64,000 nucleotides of DNA. Source: Archangium gephyra. GTDB lineage: Bacteria; Myxococcota; Myxococcia; Myxococcales; Myxococcaceae. The stretch spans positions 6,472,501 to 6,536,500 of the forward strand of contig NZ_CP011509.1 of the NCBI RefSeq assembly GCF_001027285.1. Direction: 5' to 3'. Shown here piece after piece: positions 60,272 through 64,000 of this stretch. Positions within the stretch are counted from its first letter, which is position 1. Every line of letters starts with the position of its first letter. The notes beneath the pieces were generated by a model that worked only from the letters and a program-made list of their open reading frames with translations, was not told the DNA's origin and made no database searches. The position numbers were made by a program, and so were the translations under genes.

Positions 60272-60658
60272 ATGCGTAAAATGCTTCTGTCGTCGGTGGT
60301 CATCTCCGCTGTCGCGATGGCCCTGGTGCCGTCCGTCGGCCACGCCGGCTTCACCTGGAGCGGCGCCACCTGTGTGAAGAACAGCGGTGGCGATGGGTAT
60401 TGCGAGGGCAACTTCAACGGCTTCCGCACCTCGTCGGATCCGAATGCCTACTACTACTTCTACGAGACCGAGACCGGGAACCAGCAGTTCAGCGCCTACC
60501 TGAATGGCTGGTTCTATTGCTCGGTGCCGTCCACCTCGCCCATCATGTCCATCTGGCGGGATGCGATGAACAACCGGGGCTGGTTCCACATTGCGTGGAA
60601 CGCGTCGTCCCAGTGCACCGCGCTGACGCTCTACAACAGCTCCGCGTACAGCTACTAG
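60272..60658 (+). CDS. Small exported protein, unknown function
   Basis: Secreted protein of 128 aa with signal peptide ending VGHAGF. Mature protein is short, aromatic and with four or five cysteines (ATCVKNSGGDGYCEGN, YCSVPS, SSQCTALT); tyrosine-rich ends. Co-directional with the following gene, separated by nine bases. Family unknown. Could be a small surface or matrix protein. Confidence 0.65.
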   Translation: MRKMLLSSVVISAVAMALVPSVGHAGFTWSGATCVKNSGGDGYCEGNFNGFRTSSDPNAYYYFYETETGNQQFSAYLNGWFYCSVPSTSPIMSIWRDAMNNRGWFHIAWNASSQCTALTLYNSSAYSY

Positions 60659-60667
60659 GCCGCCGCG

Positions 60668-61261
60668 ATGGACACCTCGGGCTCCTCACGCACCGGCGCC
60701 TCGCGCCTGGGTTGGCTCGTGGCCGCGGGGGTCGCCGTGGTGCTGGGCGGAATGCAGTACCTCCAGCTCCAGCGGCTGGAGGCGCTCCAGGCCGAGGTGG
60801 CCGGGTTGCGTGCCAGCCGCGCCGACCCCCCACCTCGCCCCGTACTCCCGGACGCGCCCGCGGCTCCCCAAGCGGCCCCGTCCCTGGACGCCCGGCAACA
60901 GGAGGAGTTCGCCCGCCGCGTCCTGGTGGACCAGATCGCCTTCCGGACGGTGGAACTGCTCCAGCCGTACCTGAAGGCGCCACCGGCCGAGCCGTCCGCG
61001 AACCGGCCCCGCGTGCAGGAGCCCGAGCCCGTGGCGGAGCTCGACGAAGCGAAGCGCGCCGCGCTGGCGACGGCCCACGACAAGGTGGAGGCCCTGCTCG
61101 CCCGCGGCCGCATGACGAAGGACGAGGTCCTCGAGCTGCGGGGCCTGCTCGCCACGGTGGGCAACCGCCGGGAGACGGATGAGCTCCGGGCGCGGCTCGG
61201 CACCGCGCTCAACCAGGGCCGGCTCATCCCTCCCAACGAGCCGTTCTTCATGATGCCGTGA
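60668..61261 (+). CDS. Membrane-anchored coiled-coil protein, unknown function
   Basis: Protein of 197 aa with a single N-terminal membrane segment (~14-32, LGWLVAAGVAVVLGGMQYL), then a coiled-coil-like stretch (LQLQRLEALQAEVAGLRASR), a Pro/Ala linker and a helical C-terminus ending FFMMP. It starts nine bases after the preceding gene, so the two are probably in one operon. No family recognised. Confidence 0.65.
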   Translation: MDTSGSSRTGASRLGWLVAAGVAVVLGGMQYLQLQRLEALQAEVAGLRASRADPPPRPVLPDAPAAPQAAPSLDARQQEEFARRVLVDQIAFRTVELLQPYLKAPPAEPSANRPRVQEPEPVAELDEAKRAALATAHDKVEALLARGRMTKDEVLELRGLLATVGNRRETDELRARLGTALNQGRLIPPNEPFFMMP

Positions 61262-61316
61262 GGCTCAGGCGCGGCCTCCCGCTCCTCGTGGAGGCGGCGC
61301 GGTGAGGAGCTGAAGG

Positions 61317-61469
61317 TCAGCGCCGCGCCAGGGCGAGCCGGGCGCCAACCACGATGAACACGCATCCGGTCAACCGGTCCAGGGCCTTGATGACCGTGTC
61401 GACGCCAGGGGTGATCGTCAGCACGCCCGCGGCGAACAGGAAGGTCAGCAGGGATTGGGTCACGGTCAT
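61317..61469 (-). pseudogene. LysE-family amino-acid exporter reduced by an internal deletion
   Basis: A 50-codon frame that joins the first helix of a LysE-type exporter (MTVTQSLLTFLFAAGVLTIT, PGVDT) directly to its last one (DRLTGCVFIVVGARLALARR). About 150 central residues are missing, and the frame is intact across the junction near 61,390-61,400. It cannot make a transporter. The SMI1-like gene starts 80 bases from its old start on the other strand. Confidence 0.75.
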
Positions 61470-61548
61470 CGTGGACGGACTATACTGGCCAGACGCCAGG
61501 GCCAGCGCGCCTGAGCGATGCTTCCTGCTCGGTGAGAGGTTCGCGGCC

Positions 61549-62073
61549 ATGAAGGCTTTCGATCGCAAGCTGCCCCCCGTCCTCGCCAGGCTGCACTGCC
61601 TGCCCTTCGACTCCGAGGAAGGCGAAGGCATCGACTTCGAGCCGTATGAGCAATTCGAGTCCGCCAAGGAGACCACCGGGTGGTTGCGCGCATGGACTGG
61701 CAATGAGGCGGTGGAAGGCGGCGAGTTCCGCATCTTCGGCCAGGATGGCACGGGCGGCTACGCGGCGTTCTGGCTCGTGCGAGAGGGGAAGCCGCTCCCG
61801 GAGCAGCCCATCGTGTTCTTCGGCTCCGAGGGCGAGCTGGGGGTCGTGGCGCGAGATCTCTCCGATTACCTGTGGCTGCTGGCGGGTGGCATCGGCCCGT
61901 ACGAGGCCGTTGCGAACGAGGTCAAGGCCGGCTCGGGGAAGAAGAACACGGCGTTCACGGACTTCGCGATGAAGCACGCGCCGGAAGCGAAGAAGTCACC
62001 CTCCGCCGTGGTCCGCGCGGCGCGGAAGGAGTTCCCGGACTTCGAGAAGACAATCCGCGCGCTCTGCCGTTGA
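61549..62073 (+). CDS. SMI1/KNR4 (SUKH)-like protein, possible immunity protein
   Basis: Cytosolic protein of 174 aa starting MKAFDRKLPPVLARLHCL. The late motif QPIVFFGSEGELGVVARDLS and DYLWLLAGGIGPYEAV are characteristic of SUKH/SMI1-KNR4-like proteins, a superfamily whose bacterial members are often toxin immunity proteins. No toxin gene lies next to it, so it may be an orphan. An in-frame longer version to 61354 covers the LysE remnant and is not favoured. Confidence 0.75.
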   Translation: MKAFDRKLPPVLARLHCLPFDSEEGEGIDFEPYEQFESAKETTGWLRAWTGNEAVEGGEFRIFGQDGTGGYAAFWLVREGKPLPEQPIVFFGSEGELGVVARDLSDYLWLLAGGIGPYEAVANEVKAGSGKKNTAFTDFAMKHAPEAKKSPSAVVRAARKEFPDFEKTIRALCR

Positions 62074-62214
62074 GCCCTGAGGAGACGAACGGCTTCGGGA
62101 CCGAAGCCAGGGTCACCGCAATGGCCGACACGCGACATTGAACCGATACCTGCCAGTGTGTTCGCGACTCGATCGCTACAGTCGACCTGTCTGTGCACAG
62201 AAGGGACGCGACAC

Positions 62215-63066
62215 ATGAAAACGATGGCGTTGCTCATCACCCTCTTGGGGCCCGCCGTGGTGTTGGCGCAAACACCAACGACGGGCCATGCGCCCGTCAA
62301 CGGCCTGAAGATGTATTACGAAATTCACGGCAAGGGTGACCCTATCGTCCTGCTGCACGGTTCATTCATGACCATCACGAACAACTGGACGGGCCTGATG
62401 CCGCGGCTTGCGAAAAGCCGGCGAGTCATCGCCGTCGAGCTGCAAGGGCATGGTCGTACCGCCGATATCCCTCGCGATTTCAGTTATGAGAATCTCGCCG
62501 ACGACGTAGCGGCCCTGCTCGACTACCTGAAAATCGAACGAGCGGACGTGCTGGGGTACAGCATGGGAGGTGGCGTCGCCATGCAGGTGGCGATCCGCCA
62601 TCCGGAAAAAGTCAGGAAGGTGGTCAGCGTCTCGGCTGTCTTCCGCCACGATGGCTGGGTGAAAGAAGCCGTCGAGGCGTTCCCCAAGATGGACGCCGGA
62701 ATGTTCAAGGGCTCGCCGATCGAGACCGAGTACAAGAAGTTGAGTCCCACGCCGGACAAATTCGACACGTTCGTCAAGCGCGCCATTCAGATGGACATCA
62801 AGCCATACGACTTCGGCGCCGGGAAACTCAAAGCCACGAAAGCGCCGATGCTCTTCATCCACGGCGATGCCGATGGCGTGCGGCTCGATCACATCTCGGA
62901 AATGTTCCGTTTGAAGGGCGGCGAGATTTTTGGCGACCTGCGGCCGCGCTCGGATTCGAGGCTCGCGATCCTGCCCGACACGACACACATCACGCTGATG
63001 GAGAAATCGGATGTCCTCGTCCCGATGGTCAACGATTTCTTGAACGCCCAGCCACAAAAGAAATAA
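62215..63066 (+). CDS. Exported alpha/beta hydrolase of foreign composition
   Basis: Secreted hydrolase of 283 aa (signal peptide [19 protein letters not shown]). [11 protein letters not shown], then [15 protein letters not shown] (Ser in GYSMGG), [11 protein letters not shown] (Asp) and PDTTHITLM (His) form the canonical triad. The gene and the next one are lower in GC and use A/T-ended codons (AAA, GAA) much more often than neighbours. By inference this pair was acquired, perhaps from a proteobacterium. The substrate is unknown. Confidence 0.88.
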   Translation: MKTMALLITLLGPAVVLAQTPTTGHAPVNGLKMYYEIHGKGDPIVLLHGSFMTITNNWTGLMPRLAKSRRVIAVELQGHGRTADIPRDFSYENLADDVAALLDYLKIERADVLGYSMGGGVAMQVAIRHPEKVRKVVSVSAVFRHDGWVKEAVEAFPKMDAGMFKGSPIETEYKKLSPTPDKFDTFVKRAIQMDIKPYDFGAGKLKATKAPMLFIHGDADGVRLDHISEMFRLKGGEIFGDLRPRSDSRLAILPDTTHITLMEKSDVLVPMVNDFLNAQPQKK

Positions 63067-63083
63067 GCCAGACAGGGGAAATC

Positions 63084-63542
63084 ATGCTGAAGAGCAAATA
63101 TGCGGCCGCAGCCACCTCGATTCTTGCCATCGCGGCGATGGGCCATGCGGCTGAGCAACCCAAAGCCGCTCCGTCGACGCCGATCGTGGACACCATGAAG
63201 ACGATGGCCGGCCAGCCGATAGAGGTTCCGGAAGGGCCGGTCGGGGTAGTGGCCGACAGGATCGTGCTCCCCAAGGGCACGCCGATCGGGACGCACATGC
63301 ATTTCTGGGCCCGCTACGTGTACGTGCAGAGCGGCGAAGTCGTGGTGACGCTGGCGGACACGAACACCTCGACGACGTTCCGCGCGGGGCAGATGATCGT
63401 GGAGCCGCTCGGCAAGTGGCATTCCGTCCTGGTGACGCAGGAGGCCGTCCTCATCTCCGTCGAGCAGGTTCCGCCCGGGCGCTGCAACACGGTGAAGCCG
63501 CCAGACGCGACGGGCCCGAACGATTGCAAACCCCTCAAGTAG
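63084..63542 (+). CDS. Exported cupin-domain protein of foreign composition
   Basis: Protein of 152 aa with signal peptide ending GHAAEQ. The cupin barrel shows IGTHMHFWARYVYVQSGEVV (metal-binding His-x-His side) and GQMIVEPLGKWHSVLV. It begins 17 bases after the hydrolase and shares its lower GC and codon use, so the two came together. It ends just before the second copy of the MITE-like element. Confidence 0.8.
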   Translation: MLKSKYAAAATSILAIAAMGHAAEQPKAAPSTPIVDTMKTMAGQPIEVPEGPVGVVADRIVLPKGTPIGTHMHFWARYVYVQSGEVVVTLADTNTSTTFRAGQMIVEPLGKWHSVLVTQEAVLISVEQVPPGRCNTVKPPDATGPNDCKPLK

Positions 63543-63565
63543 GTGAGGACGTCGAGGTCGAAAGC

Positions 63566-63724
63566 CTAAGCCAGAAGGGGTAAGTCCTTTCAGGGGGAAG
63601 GCTCCGGCCGCGATGTGGAGCAACTGGTCCGATTGTCGGACCAGTCGGCACGCCGCGCGACCGGAAGGCGCTCCATGCCGCCGTTCAAGTGCACCCCTGA
63701 AAGAACTTACTTCCGCTGGCTTAG
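63566..63724. mobile_element. 159-bp MITE-like inverted-repeat element, copy B (opposite orientation)
   Basis: Starts CTAAGCCAGAAGG (63566) and ends CCGCTGGCTTAG (63724). Reverse-complemented it begins like copy A (first ~33 bases identical: CTAAGCCAGCGGAAGTAAG and on to CAGGGGTG). The core hairpin is ACTGGTCCGA-TTG-TCGGACCAGT (63623-63645). The TAA of the minus-strand gene to its right is inside it. Confidence 0.8.
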
Positions 63725-64000
63725 ATCGGCATGAAGACCTTGAAGCCGCTGCGGCCGCCCGCGCCCAGGGTGTTGCTCTCCACGAAGTCGCTGTAGGAGC
63801 TGCGGCCGTCGCCCGAGGTGATGGCGGTATGGCCGTAGATGCTGCCGAGGCGGGTGGAGGTCTTCTCCCAGGTGAGCACGAGGCCTGGAATCTTCAGCGC
63901 TTCGGCGAGCGACAGGTTCACCTGCTTGAACTTGTCCCTCGGCAGGTTGTTGTCGATGTCGTTGCCGTCGCCCCACACCTTGATGCCGTAGGTGCGCTCA
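63721..64000 (-). CDS. C-terminal part of a CHAP/amidase-like exported protein (runs off the window)
   Basis: At least 92 codons continue beyond position 64,000. The end shows LGSIYGHTAITSGDGRSSYS then FVESNT, similar to the His- and Asn/Asp-bearing strands of NlpC/P60- or CHAP-type endopeptidases, followed by FKVFMPI. Its stop TAA (63721-63723) is part of the MITE-like element's end. Only the 3' end is visible, so the family is tentative. Confidence 0.6.
   Translation of the reverse strand, partial: ERTYGIKVWGDGNDIDNNLPRDKFKQVNLSLAEALKIPGLVLTWEKTSTRLGSIYGHTAITSGDGRSSYSDFVESNTLGAGGRSGFKVFMPI

Overview
The window is about 70% GC, with strongly G/C-ended codons, many secreted lipoproteins and beta-barrels, a MYXO-CTERM sorting tail, a golvesin-type C-terminal domain and a SitA-like polymorphic toxin. 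This points to a myxobacterium (Myxococcota), most likely of the Cystobacter/Archangium group. The lineage is inferred from gene content; no rRNA lies in the window.

Positions 1-29,000 are mostly conserved chromosome. They hold a chemoreceptor, a methyltransferase, an M35 metalloprotease followed by a lipoprotein resembling its propeptide, a TesB thioesterase, an MFS transporter, and an NMT1/THI5-like ABC importer (10,659-7,988, minus). Next come a three-gene envelope cluster with two tandem outer-membrane-barrel paralogues (11,464-14,729), a TetR plus ABC-2 exporter operon (15,721-18,670), a Cys-motif barrel and lipoprotein pair, a TonB-dependent receptor, valyl-tRNA synthetase, and a PAS-PAS-GAF histidine kinase broken by a one-base frameshift.

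Positions 29,000-42,400 hold a PilT-like ATPase operon, Rnk, an acetyltransferase, a large collagen-like lipoprotein with EF-hand-like repeats divergent from a tail-collar protein, a polyprenyl diphosphate synthase with a GbsR/MarR regulator, and a gamma-glutamylcyclotransferase-like gene. Positions 42,330-45,440 look like an accessory island. It has a tRNA-Pro 3'-half relic, a 53-bp direct repeat, a chimeric ORF, and a SitA-like lipoprotein toxin with its presumed immunity gene. Positions 45,500-64,000 are rich in secreted proteins: a beta-helix protein with a MYXO-CTERM tail, a polysaccharide deacetylase, a golvesin-domain protein, an esterase-like protein and an FG-GAP repeat protein behind a candidate sigma-54 promoter. 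They also contain a deleted LysE gene and a lower-GC hydrolase/cupin pair that looks transferred.

The most unusual non-coding feature is a 159-bp terminal-inverted-repeat element present twice, in opposite orientation (34,114-34,272 and 63,566-63,724). Its tips supply TAA stop codons to three flanking genes. The strongest candidate systems for follow-up are the SitA-like toxin/immunity island, this MITE-like element, and the M35 protease with its free-standing propeptide-like lipoprotein.
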